A stretch of DNA of 64,000 nt from Rhodanobacteraceae bacterium (GTDB taxonomy: Bacteria; Pseudomonadota; Gammaproteobacteria; Xanthomonadales; SZUA-5). The stretch covers positions 124,001-188,000 of the forward strand of contig JADJPR010000022.1 in NCBI GenBank assembly GCA_016713135.1, read 5' to 3'. This document shows positions 43,558-51,732 of the stretch, piece by piece; the first letter of the stretch is position 1; each line of letters opens with the position of its first letter. The position numbers and the translations under genes were made by a program. A model generated the notes under the pieces. It did no database searches and was not told where the DNA came from. It saw only the letters and a program-made list of their open reading frames with translations.

Positions 43558-44000
43558 GGCGGCGCCTCTTGGCAGAACAGGGCACGCAGCGCCTCGGGCA
43601 GCAACTCGCCAGGCTCGACCAGTTGCGGCAGCCCCGGCTGGTCGCGCATGTGCGCTCCCAGCCAGGGTTGGTCGGGCAGGTTCAGGCCCGGTGTCGTGCC
43701 GCCAAGTTCCAGCAGTTCGCTGACGTCTTCCGCGATCAGCCCCACCATGCGCTGCGCGGCGCCATCGCCGATCCGGACCACGATGATGCGGGTGCCCAGT
43801 TGCGCGCTCGCGTGCCTGCCGGCCACCAGCAGGCACAGGTCCACCACCGGCGTCAGCGTGCCGCGATAGGGCAGCAATCCGACGACGGCGGCGGGCGCGA
43901 GCGAGGTCTCGCGCAGCGGCACCCGGGGCAGGACCTCGATCACCTGACGCGCACGGATGGCCAGTTCGGCAGCGCCAGCACGGAAGGCGAGGGCGAGCAC
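43554..44000 (-). CDS. wspB: CheW-like coupling protein WspB
   Basis: 148 residues forming a single CheW domain: LAFRAGAAELAIRARQVIEV at the start, VVGLLPYRGTLTPVVDLC in the middle and MVGLIAEDVSELL later. The second coupler beside WspD is a fixed feature of Wsp systems. It begins 14 bases after the wspA stop and its stop overlaps the wspC start. Confidence 0.9.
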   Translation of the reverse strand: MLALAFRAGAAELAIRARQVIEVLPRVPLRETSLAPAAVVGLLPYRGTLTPVVDLCLLVAGRHASAQLGTRIIVVRIGDGAAQRMVGLIAEDVSELLELGGTTPGLNLPDQPWLGAHMRDQPGLPQLVEPGELLPEALRALFCQEAPP

Positions 44001-44014
44001 GGCCGCGCCCCGCC

Positions 44015-45670
44015 TCAGCCGCTGCCGAGGTTGAACTTGGCGATTTCCTGCTTGAGCACGCTGACCGCGTCGCGCAGGGTTTCGGTGGCGGCGTTGAATT
44101 CACGCAGCGAGACGGAGGTCTGGCGCGCGCCGTCGAGCAGCTGGCCCATGGCCTCGCCAATCTGGCGGGCTCCCTGGGACTGGCTGCGCATGCCGTGGTT
44201 GACCGTCTCGAAGCGTTCCGAAAGGGTCTTCACCTGGCTGATGATCTGTCCGAACTGGCCGCCGACGCGGTCGACGGTGCCCACGCCGCTGCGCACCTCC
44301 TCGGCGAACCGGTCGATCTCCATGACACCTGCGGACACCGCGGTCTGCATCTGCTTGACCATCTGCTCGATATCCAGCGTGGCCACCGCGGTCTGGTCCG
44401 CTAGGCGCCGGATCTCGCGCGCCAGCACCAGGAAGCCGAGGCCCTGTTCCCCGGCCTTCTCGGCCTCGATCGCGGCATTGATCGACAACAGGTTGGTCTG
44501 GTCGGCCACCTTGGAGATGGTGGTGACCACGCCGGTGATCTCGGCGGCCTCCTCGCGGATCGCCGCGAGACGCGCCGACATCGCATTGGCCGCCTGGGCC
44601 ATGCGGTCCATCGTGCTGTCGAGGTTGGAAAGACCGGTCTGACCCTGTTCGGCGAGGTCTGCCGTCTGGCCAGACACCGCGTTCAGGCCTTCCATCGTCG
44701 CCAGGAGCTCCTGGCTGGTGGCGGCGATCTGCTTGACTGCGGCGGCAATCTGGTTGGTCGATGCGCCGAAGCCCTGGACCGTCGATTCCTGCTGGCGGCT
44801 GGTCGCGGCAAACTCGGTGGCGGTGCTCATCAGCTCAACCGAGGCCTGCTTCACGCGAGTCACCAGCCCCCGCAGGCTCATGGTCATGCCGCCGATCGCC
44901 GCGACCAGTCGGCCCGTCTCGTCGCGATCGTCGGTGGCGGGCACTTCGGTCGTGAGATCGCCCTGGGCCACCCGGTCGGCCACCTCGGATACCAGTTGCA
45001 CGCGTCGGCTCAGGGTGGCGGCAGCGCGCCGCGCAAACCAGGCCATCACCACCACCACCAGCACGATGCCCAGCGCGAGTGCGGCCAGGGTGGAAATCTG
45101 CGCCGAGATCAGGCCCTCGGCCTTGGCTTCGTTGGCCAGGTTGCGCTGTTCCGCGAGCTTCCACACCTCGTCGATGGCATAGCGGTGCGCGTCGTAGCGC
45201 TGGCGCATCTGCTGCAGGACCCGCCGGGCGCGCTCGCGGTCGTCCGCGCGGATGGCCGGGATGAACTCGTCATCCCGCAGGCGGAAGAACTCCATCGCAG
45301 CGCGATAGGAGGTCACCGTCATCAGATCGCCCATGGTGTCCTGCGCGAGCGTGCGCTTCCAGTGCTCCTGGCGATTCTCGTAGTTGATCCGCAGCTCATT
45401 GCCGCGCTCGATCAGGCGGTTGATCTCCGCCGCGTCGGTCTCGTCGACCAGTTGCAGCGTCAGGAGATAGGGCTCGATGATGAACTGCGGCGGCGGCAGC
45501 ACGTCCGCGATCAGCTCGTTGCCGACGATGATCTCCTCGTACAGCGGTCCCTTGACCCGCACCTGGTCCAGGGTGCGCCAGGCGACCAGCGCAAACAGCG
45601 CGAACAGGACCAGGAAAACCGCGACGAAATAAGACAGGCGGGACGCCAGTTGCGATTCGCGCTGCAGCAT
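44015..45670 (-). CDS. wspA: Surface-sensing methyl-accepting chemoreceptor WspA
   Basis: 551 residues. Two membrane helices (about 12-30 and 190-212) flank a four-helix-bundle-like periplasmic domain of about 160 residues. A HAMP domain follows (about 213-265), then the cytoplasmic signalling hairpin, whose tip INAAIEAEKAGEQGLGFLVL and REIRRLADQTAVATLDIEQM match Pseudomonas WspA closely. In Pseudomonas this receptor responds to surface contact and cell-envelope stress. GAGGGA lies six bases before the ATG. A small hairpin separates it from the GTPase gene upstream. Confidence 0.94.
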   Translation of the reverse strand: MLQRESQLASRLSYFVAVFLVLFALFALVAWRTLDQVRVKGPLYEEIIVGNELIADVLPPPQFIIEPYLLTLQLVDETDAAEINRLIERGNELRINYENRQEHWKRTLAQDTMGDLMTVTSYRAAMEFFRLRDDEFIPAIRADDRERARRVLQQMRQRYDAHRYAIDEVWKLAEQRNLANEAKAEGLISAQISTLAALALGIVLVVVVMAWFARRAAATLSRRVQLVSEVADRVAQGDLTTEVPATDDRDETGRLVAAIGGMTMSLRGLVTRVKQASVELMSTATEFAATSRQQESTVQGFGASTNQIAAAVKQIAATSQELLATMEGLNAVSGQTADLAEQGQTGLSNLDSTMDRMAQAANAMSARLAAIREEAAEITGVVTTISKVADQTNLLSINAAIEAEKAGEQGLGFLVLAREIRRLADQTAVATLDIEQMVKQMQTAVSAGVMEIDRFAEEVRSGVGTVDRVGGQFGQIISQVKTLSERFETVNHGMRSQSQGARQIGEAMGQLLDGARQTSVSLREFNAATETLRDAVSVLKQEIAKFNLGSG

Positions 45671-45708
45671 GTCGATTCCCTCGCGACGATCCCTCCGACT
45701 ATATCCAA

Positions 45709-45727
45709 GCCCCGGAGTCCCCGGGGC
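45709..45727 (-). terminator. Intercistronic hairpin between the GTPase gene and wspA
   Basis: GCCCCGG and CCGGGGC pair over 7 bp around a five-base loop. No T tract follows. It may attenuate read-through or stabilise an RNA end between the two gene groups. TATAGT lies just downstream on the minus strand but has no matching -35 element. Confidence 0.35.
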
Positions 45728-45740
45728 CTCCTGCGGTCAC

Positions 45741-46277
45741 TCAATGTGCCAGCCGCGACGAAAGCAGCAGTGCGCGGACCAGATGCATGGCCTGGGTGCG
45801 CTCGCGCGCGTCGAAAGTGAACGCGGGTATCGGCCGACCATGGCGGCGCACGGCCTGGCGCACCGCCGCCATCGAGAAGCCAGCCGCGCGTTCGCTGTGG
45901 GTGATGCCGATCACCAGTGCCAGGTGCGGGTCGAGCGCGAGCAATGAGGACAACCAGTGGTCGCACATCTCGCCGATATCGCCCTGGGTGGCATTCAGGA
46001 CGAGCAGCACGCCGATGGCGCCGTCGAGGACGATCGGGCGCATGAAAGCGTAATGCTCCTGGCCGGGAAGGCCATACAGCATCAACGGCGTGCCGTCGTC
46101 GAGCATCACCGACACGAAGTCGAAGGCCACCGTGGTGGTGGTCTTCTCGCCGATGTCGCCGGTGGTCATCGGCATCTCGGTCGAGATCGGCTCGCAATCG
46201 GCAATCGCCCGGATCGCGGTGGTCTTGCCGGCCCCGACCGGGCCGGCGAGGACGAGCTTGAGGGTGCCTGGTTCCAC
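45741..46277 (-). CDS. Small Ras-like GTPase (COG2229/MglA-like)
   Basis: 178 residues. The P-loop is GPVGAGKT (12-19), a switch-I threonine region follows (TTGDIGEKTTTTVAFDF), and the G3 equivalent is LYGLPGQEHY. The G4 motif is degenerate, GITHSE instead of NKxD, as in the COG2229 group, so nucleotide specificity is less certain. These GTPases typically sit with roadblock/LC7 proteins that act as GTPase-activating or scaffold partners; two such genes are upstream here. The start is GTG at 46277 with AAGGAG seven bases upstream. wspA begins 70 bases downstream on the same strand. Confidence 0.87.
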   Translation of the reverse strand: MEPGTLKLVLAGPVGAGKTTAIRAIADCEPISTEMPMTTGDIGEKTTTTVAFDFVSVMLDDGTPLMLYGLPGQEHYAFMRPIVLDGAIGVLLVLNATQGDIGEMCDHWLSSLLALDPHLALVIGITHSERAAGFSMAAVRQAVRRHGRPIPAFTFDARERTQAMHLVRALLLSSRLAH

Positions 46278-46310
46278 GAGCTTGCTCCTTCAGTCGGACA
46301 ATCCGGATCC

Positions 46311-47285
46311 TCAGCCTGTGCGACCGAGGCCGAAGTGTGCTGCCAACCGCGCAAGGATTCCGCGCGGACGTCCGGCCGGGGTGGCCTGCGCCGCAGCCGG
46401 CGGAATCGCTTGTGCGCTCCGCTGCAGCAGGCCGGAGGCGGCCAGCGCCCACAGGCAAGCGGACACATAGGCCGGCTCCAGGGCGCACTCCTGCGCGACC
46501 ATGGAGGGCGTCAAGGCGCGCATCTGCAGCGCCTGCACCACGCGCAATGCATTCACCGCCTCCGGTGTGGTGCCAAGGTCCGGCCAGTCCTGAAGGCTGC
46601 AGGGCTGTTCCGGAAAGGCCGGCAGCAGGCGGGCGTTATGCAGCGCGCCCTGCAGCAAATAAGCCTCCAGACTGCCGGCGAATTCAAAGCGACTGGCATC
46701 CACATCGACCTTGCGCGCAGGGCGAAACTGCCACCCGGCTTCGCACAATCGATCCCGGGTGCCGAACTGGTCGCTGAGGGTGGCCGTCAGCACGCGCCCG
46801 GTGGAGCGCAGCAGGAAGGCCGTGCGACCACCCACCCGCGCTTCCACGTCCTGGCTTGCGTGGGCAGGGTCGTCGGCCAGCCGCAGCAGGGCGCAATCGC
46901 TTGCCAGCGGCGCCGTGCTGCCTGGCGCCGACGCTTCAGCCGCGGTCACCGGCGGCGACGGGGGCGCGGCCTCGTCCTGCAGCAGGGTCACCATCTGGCG
47001 CGCCAGCAGCGCCGCGCTGGTGTCCTCGCGCAGCCAGTGGACACCCCGGTCCTCGCCGTTGCGCACGGCCGACAGCGCCAGCACCGCCACGCCGCGTCGT
47101 CGGGCGATCTCGATGACGCGCTGACCGTAGGCGTCATCGCCATGCACCAGGACCAGATCGCAGCGGGTCCCGTCCCATGGACTGGCGACCGCCACGATGC
47201 TGTTTGCCGCGAGCGCGCTGGCGGCAATACGCACGCGCTGTTCCTGGTCCGCGGTCAGCGCAGCATGCCTGACAATGGCTCGCAT
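46311..47285 (-). CDS. Unknown protein within the GTPase/roadblock cluster
   Basis: 324 residues from the ATG at 47285, which has AGGGAG at good spacing. An alternative GTG at 47381 overlaps the roadblock stop (GTGA) and would add 32 low-complexity residues. The N-terminal third alternates strands and helices like a Rossmann or receiver-type fold (CDLVLVHGDDAYGQRVIEIA, VAVLALSAVRNG) without a phospho-acceptor signature. An Ala/Pro linker follows, and the C-terminal third (about 240-300) has helices resembling a winged helix (QMRALTPSMVAQECALEPAY). I do not recognise the family. Confidence 0.7.
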   Translation of the reverse strand: MRAIVRHAALTADQEQRVRIAASALAANSIVAVASPWDGTRCDLVLVHGDDAYGQRVIEIARRRGVAVLALSAVRNGEDRGVHWLREDTSAALLARQMVTLLQDEAAPPSPPVTAAEASAPGSTAPLASDCALLRLADDPAHASQDVEARVGGRTAFLLRSTGRVLTATLSDQFGTRDRLCEAGWQFRPARKVDVDASRFEFAGSLEAYLLQGALHNARLLPAFPEQPCSLQDWPDLGTTPEAVNALRVVQALQMRALTPSMVAQECALEPAYVSACLWALAASGLLQRSAQAIPPAAAQATPAGRPRGILARLAAHFGLGRTG

Positions 47286-47377
47286 CCGGTTCTCCCTCTC
47301 GGGTGCGCTCGCGGCGCCGACCGCGCGGCGGGACCATCTCCCCGCCAGCGCAGCGACCCCGTCGATCGCGACGGTGG

Positions 47378-47734
47378 TCACGAGAAGTCGAGCTTCTGTT
47401 CGAAGGCGCGCAACTCGAGCCGTGCCATTGCGAGGTTGGCGCGGCTGCGGTCGAGCACGATGTAAAGGAACAGTTTCTGGTTGGTCTCGAGCGGACGGAT
47501 GATGTGGTACTGCTTGGTCAGGCTGATCAGGATGTCCTCGATGGTGTCGTTGAGCGCGAGGGCATTGGCGACCTTGCGCTTCGCGCGAACCACTTCGGTG
47601 TTGCCGGCGGCCGCCACTTCAAGGTTGATGCCGCTGCCATCGCCTGCCAGCAGCATGCCGCTGTCGGTGTCCACCAGCGCGGATGCGACGTAGCCGTCGA
47701 TCGAACGCAGTCCTTCCAACGTAATTTTTGCCAT
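47378..47734 (-). CDS. Roadblock/LC7 domain protein
   Basis: 118 residues. The alpha/beta roadblock pattern is clear: LRSIDGYVASALVDTDSGML (helix, strands), then an amphipathic helix (NTEVVRAKRKVANALAL) and IEDILISLTKQYHIIRPL, with FLYIVLDRSRANLAMARLEL at the end. Members act as MglB-like partners of small GTPases. AAGGAG precedes the ATG at 47734. It lies 47 bases after the other roadblock gene and upstream of the GTPase. Confidence 0.85.
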   Translation of the reverse strand: MAKITLEGLRSIDGYVASALVDTDSGMLLAGDGSGINLEVAAAGNTEVVRAKRKVANALALNDTIEDILISLTKQYHIIRPLETNQKLFLYIVLDRSRANLAMARLELRAFEQKLDFS

Positions 47735-47781
47735 GTTTGCTCCTTCGTCATTGGGGCCAGACGGCCCATCGGGGGTCGCTA

Positions 47782-48237
47782 TCAAGGGGTGGAGACCGGG
47801 GCACCGGCTGGTGCCTCGGCGGAATCGAGCACGCCGGCCAGGTCGCTGGCCGCGTCGAGCGCATAACGCAGGGCCAGCGCAACGGTCTCGCCGGAATCGG
47901 CGCCGACCGACAGCGCGAAGCGGGCCGAGCGGCAGGGCACGCGCACCGTCACGATCACGCCGTGCTCGGCGGACATGACGTTGTAGAGGCAGCGTCCGCG
48001 CTGCGATTCGCGGGCGAAGGTTTCGCACAGCGCAAGCATCGAACTGGTGATGGCGCTGAGCCGGGGCGCGTCGGCGCCTTGGTCCTTGCGCTGGAACGCC
48101 CACGGTCGCCCGTCGACCGTGCACAGGCAGGCGAACCTCAAGGCATCGCTCTTGCCGAGCAAGACCTGCAGTTGGCGCTGGCAGCGCGCGCGCTGCGTCG
48201 GGTCATCCTGGATGAGAATGTTGCGGGTTTGGCTCAC
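47782..48237 (-). CDS. Roadblock/LC7-like protein, first gene of the cluster
   Basis: 151 residues from the GTG at 48237, preceded by GGAGG. After a 30-residue charged N-terminal helix, the pattern LRFACLCTVDGRPWAFQRKD, then SSMLALCETFARES and HGVIVTVRVPCRSARFALSV fits a roadblock/LC7 fold; it diverges from the second roadblock protein. Five cysteines are scattered through the domain. As the first gene of the minus-strand series it may lead the transcription unit running towards wspR; no convincing promoter is visible in the 219 bases upstream. Confidence 0.75.
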   Translation of the reverse strand: MSQTRNILIQDDPTQRARCQRQLQVLLGKSDALRFACLCTVDGRPWAFQRKDQGADAPRLSAITSSMLALCETFARESQRGRCLYNVMSAEHGVIVTVRVPCRSARFALSVGADSGETVALALRYALDAASDLAGVLDSAEAPAGAPVSTP

Positions 48238-48412
48238 GCGGTCCTCCAGGCACTGGCAACAGCGCACGCCCGGATGGCGCGCAGCTGGTGAGGGCGGAAG
48301 CGCACGCTGGCGTCCACGCGATCCTCACGGATGCTGTACGGGCCAGAGTATCGACCTGGATGTGAGAAACCCGTCGCGGATTGTTAAAGCATGGTAACCA
48401 AGTTTGGCCGTG

Positions 48413-48435
48413 CTGCCGCCGGGAGCCGGCGGCAG
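48413..48435 (-). terminator. Perfect 10-bp hairpin after the acyl-CoA dehydrogenase gene
   Basis: CTGCCGCCGG and CCGGCGGCAG pair around GAG, 22 bases past the stop on the minus strand. No T tract follows. It separates the dehydrogenase gene from the roadblock-wsp series transcribed in the same direction. Confidence 0.5.
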
Positions 48436-48457
48436 CGGCGGGCGCGCGGAGCGTCGC

Positions 48458-49621
48458 TCAGCGCAAGCCGGTCTCGTTGCGCGCGATCACCATGCGCTGG
48501 ATCTCGCTGGTGCCTTCGTAGATCTCGGTGATCTTGGCATCGCGGAAGTAGCGCTCCAGCGGCATTTCCTTGCTGTAGCCCATGCCGCCGTGGATCTGGA
48601 TCGCCTGGTGGGTGATGAACATGGCCGCCTCGGAGGCGAACAGCTTGGCCATCGAGGCTTCAGTGGAGAAGCGCGCGCCGGTCTTCAGCGATTCCTGCTT
48701 GGCCCAGGCCGCGCGCAGCGTCAGCAGCCAGGCGGCGTCGAGGCGGGTCTTCATGTCGGCGATTTTGGCCTGGATCATCTGGAACGAGCCGATCGACTGG
48801 CCGAAGGCCTTGCGGTCGCGCGAGTAGACCAGGCTGGCCTCGTAGGCCGCGCGCGCCAGGCCGACCGCCTGCGAGGCGATGCCGATGCGGCCGGCGTCGA
48901 GCACGCCCATCGAGATCTTGAAGCCGTCGCCTTCGCGGCTGATGCGATCCTCGGCGGGAATGCGGTAGTCGGTGAACTCGATCTCGCAGGTGGCGCTGGC
49001 GCGGATGCCGAGCTTGGGCTCGGTCTTGCCGCGGTGGAAGCCTTCGCGCTCGGTGTCCACGATGAAGGCGCTGATGCCCTTGGCGCCGCGGGTCGGATCG
49101 GTCATCGCGAACAGCAGGATGTACCTGGCCACCGGGCCCGAGGTGATCCAGCTCTTCTTGCCGTTGACCGTGTAGTAGCTGCCGTCCGCCGAGGGCACCG
49201 CGCGGATGCGCATGGACGCGGCATCCGAGCCGGACTGCGGCTCGGTCAGCGCGAAGGCGCCGATCGCCTGGCCCGTCGCGATCGGGGTGACGTAGCGATG
49301 TTTCTGCGCCTCGCTGCCATATTTAAGCAGGCCATTGCAGTAGAGCGTGTTGTTGACGCTCATGATCGTCGAGTGGGCGCAGTCGGCCGCGGCGATCTCG
49401 ATCATCGCCAGCGCGTAGGCGATCGAATCCATGCCCGCGCCGCCATATTCCTGCGGAACTTCGATGCCCATCAGGCCGTTCTCGCCGAGGACCTTGATGG
49501 TCTCCATCGGGAACTCGCCGCTCTTGTCGAAATCGGCGGCGATCGGCGCGATACGCTCGGCAGCGATGCGCCGGGCGATGTCCTGGATCATCAACTGCTC
49601 TTCGGTGAACTGGAAATCCAT
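48458..49621 (-). CDS. Acyl-CoA dehydrogenase (short/branched chain type)
   Basis: 387 residues, the usual length. The FAD-binding patch is FALTEPQSGSDAASM; the substrate and flavin contacts include WITSGPVARYILLFA and RKAFGQSIGSFQMIQAKIAD. The catalytic base is the Glu of IYEGTSEIQR near the C-terminus, the position used by short-chain and butyryl-CoA dehydrogenases. It catalyses alpha,beta-dehydrogenation of an acyl-CoA, passing electrons to ETF. GGAG lies upstream of the ATG at 49621. It is divergent from the S9 peptidase gene, 119 bases away. Chain-length preference cannot be stated. Confidence 0.93.
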   Translation of the reverse strand: MDFQFTEEQLMIQDIARRIAAERIAPIAADFDKSGEFPMETIKVLGENGLMGIEVPQEYGGAGMDSIAYALAMIEIAAADCAHSTIMSVNNTLYCNGLLKYGSEAQKHRYVTPIATGQAIGAFALTEPQSGSDAASMRIRAVPSADGSYYTVNGKKSWITSGPVARYILLFAMTDPTRGAKGISAFIVDTEREGFHRGKTEPKLGIRASATCEIEFTDYRIPAEDRISREGDGFKISMGVLDAGRIGIASQAVGLARAAYEASLVYSRDRKAFGQSIGSFQMIQAKIADMKTRLDAAWLLTLRAAWAKQESLKTGARFSTEASMAKLFASEAAMFITHQAIQIHGGMGYSKEMPLERYFRDAKITEIYEGTSEIQRMVIARNETGLR

Positions 49622-49740
49622 GGCCTGGATGGCTCCATAGTGGGGAGGAGGGCAAACCGCGATTGTAGCGAGTGTCGCCGGTCGCGACTGGAAAGCGCTC
49701 TCTATACTTGAATCCTTGTCTACGCGACGGATGGTGGCGA

Positions 49741-51732
49741 ATGCGTTCAGTGCACAGCTTGTTGACGGTGGCCGGACTGGTGCTGGCCGGCGGATGCACC
49801 ATGGTGGCAGTGCCGCCGCCAGGGACCGTCGCGCCCGCGGCAAAGGCGAGCGCGCTGCTCGTGGAGGGCGTGCCGCCGACTCCCACCGCGCTGGCGCAGC
49901 AGTTGCGCCCGTACCAGAACATGCGTCCAGCGAATTTCCTCGGCTGGCTGCCCGACGACAGCGGGATGCTGGTGTCGCTGCGCTTCGGCAATGTGCCGCA
50001 GCTGGCGCGGATCAGCCAGGCTGAAGGCATGCGTACCCAGCTGACCTACTTCGACGAGCCGATCCTGGAGGCCTGGGTCAGCCCGGACCCGGCGATCAAT
50101 GGCGCCATCTTCAGCAAGGACGAGGGCGGCAACGAGTACTTCCAGCTCTACTTCATCGATCTCAAGAGCGGCCACGCGCGGCTGCTGACCGACGGCAGTT
50201 CGCGCAACCAGGACGTGGTGTTCGCCGACGACGGGCGCCGCTTTGCCTACGCCAGCACCCACCGCAATGCACGCGACTTCGACATCTGGATCGGCGATGT
50301 CACCAGTACCACCGCGCACCGGCTGGTACTGCAACGCGGAGGCACCTGGCTACCGCTCGATTTCTCGCCGGACGGCAGCAAGCTGCTGCTGCAGGAGTTC
50401 ATTTCCGCCGGGGACGCGCGCCTGCACCTGCTCCATGTCGAGAGCGGCAAGCTCGAGCGCATCCAGATCGGCAAGAGTGCTTCCTTCGACGGCTACGCGC
50501 GCTTCGACCGCGGCGATGGCCACGTCCTGGCGGTCACCAATGCGCTCGGCGAGTACGCGAGCGTGGTGCGAGTGGAACTGGCCACCGGGATCGTCGCACC
50601 GCTGTTCCCGCAGCAGCAGTGGGATGTCGAAGCCATCGACCTCAGTGCCGACGAGCGCCATCTCGCGGTACTGCGCAATGTCGATGGGAGCAGCAAGCTC
50701 AGCGTGTACGACCGCGAGGACGGCATGCAGGAGATCCGCACGCTCGAGCTGGACCAGGGGGTGATCGCGCGCCTGCTGTTCAACCACGCTGGCACCGAGA
50801 TTGGCTTCGGCATCAGCGGTCCGCAGGTTCCTGGCGACGTGTTCTCGCGCACCCTGAATTCCGGGCTGATGACCCGCTGGACGCGCGGCGAGACCGGCGG
50901 GATCGACCCCGAGTCCTTCGTCATGCCGCAGACCATCCGCTACGGGTCCTTTGACAGCGACAAGGCCATGATGAACCTGCCGCGGCAGATTCCCGCCACG
51001 GTCTATACGCCGCCGGGGCAGGGGCCGTTTCCGGTCCTGATCATGATCCACGGCGGCCCCGAAGCGCAGGCGCGGCCACAGTTCAGTGAGCTGATCCAGT
51101 TCCTGGTGCGCGAGCGCGGCATCGCGGTGGTGGTGCCAAACGTGCGCGGATCGGCGGGCTACGGCAAGACCTACCTGCAGCTCGACAATGGGCGGCAGCG
51201 CGAGGACTCGGTCAAGGACATCGGCGCGCTCATCGATTACCTCGGAACCCAGCCGCAATTCGACCCGCAACGCATCGCCGTCTACGGCGGCAGCTACGGC
51301 GGCTACATGGTGCTCGCCTCGCTGGTCCACTTCGGCGACAAGCTGCGCGCGGGCGTCGATATCGTCGGCATCAGCAACTTCGTCACCTTCCTCGACAACA
51401 CCAATCCCTACCGCGTCGACCAGCGCCGTCCGGAATACGGGGATGAGCGCGACCCGCAGATGCGCGAGTTCCTGCACTCGATCTCGCCGCTGACCCATGC
51501 GCACAAGATCGCCAGACCACTGTTCGTGATCCAGGGCGCCAACGATCCGCGCGTGCCGCGCAGCGAGGCCGAGCAGATCCTCAAGGCGGTGCGCGACAAC
51601 GGACAGCAGGCCTGGTACATGCTGGCCCCGGACGAGGGCCATGGCTTCAAGAAAAAGGGGAACCGGGATCGCATGTCGGAGGCGGTGATCCAGTTCCTCG
51701 ATCAGCACCTGCTGCCGCCGCAAACGCCGTGA
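49741..51732 (+). CDS. S9 family (prolyl oligopeptidase-type) peptidase, lipoprotein
   Basis: 663 residues. The N-terminus has a lipobox (LVLAGGC), so the enzyme is probably lipid-anchored in the periplasm or outer membrane. A beta-propeller domain (about 60-385, with repeated FSPDG and DLSADERHLAV patches) precedes the alpha/beta-hydrolase domain. The triad is Ser518 in GGSYGGYM, Asp602 in GANDPRVP and His634 in DEGHGF. It should cleave short peptides, possibly after proline or as an acylaminoacyl peptidase. The amidase gene overlaps its stop (GTGA), so both are translated together. The ATG at 49741 is chosen over an upstream GTG-type start by the lipobox distance. Confidence 0.92.
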   Translation: MRSVHSLLTVAGLVLAGGCTMVAVPPPGTVAPAAKASALLVEGVPPTPTALAQQLRPYQNMRPANFLGWLPDDSGMLVSLRFGNVPQLARISQAEGMRTQLTYFDEPILEAWVSPDPAINGAIFSKDEGGNEYFQLYFIDLKSGHARLLTDGSSRNQDVVFADDGRRFAYASTHRNARDFDIWIGDVTSTTAHRLVLQRGGTWLPLDFSPDGSKLLLQEFISAGDARLHLLHVESGKLERIQIGKSASFDGYARFDRGDGHVLAVTNALGEYASVVRVELATGIVAPLFPQQQWDVEAIDLSADERHLAVLRNVDGSSKLSVYDREDGMQEIRTLELDQGVIARLLFNHAGTEIGFGISGPQVPGDVFSRTLNSGLMTRWTRGETGGIDPESFVMPQTIRYGSFDSDKAMMNLPRQIPATVYTPPGQGPFPVLIMIHGGPEAQARPQFSELIQFLVRERGIAVVVPNVRGSAGYGKTYLQLDNGRQREDSVKDIGALIDYLGTQPQFDPQRIAVYGGSYGGYMVLASLVHFGDKLRAGVDIVGISNFVTFLDNTNPYRVDQRRPEYGDERDPQMREFLHSISPLTHAHKIARPLFVIQGANDPRVPRSEAEQILKAVRDNGQQAWYMLAPDEGHGFKKKGNRDRMSEAVIQFLDQHLLPPQTP

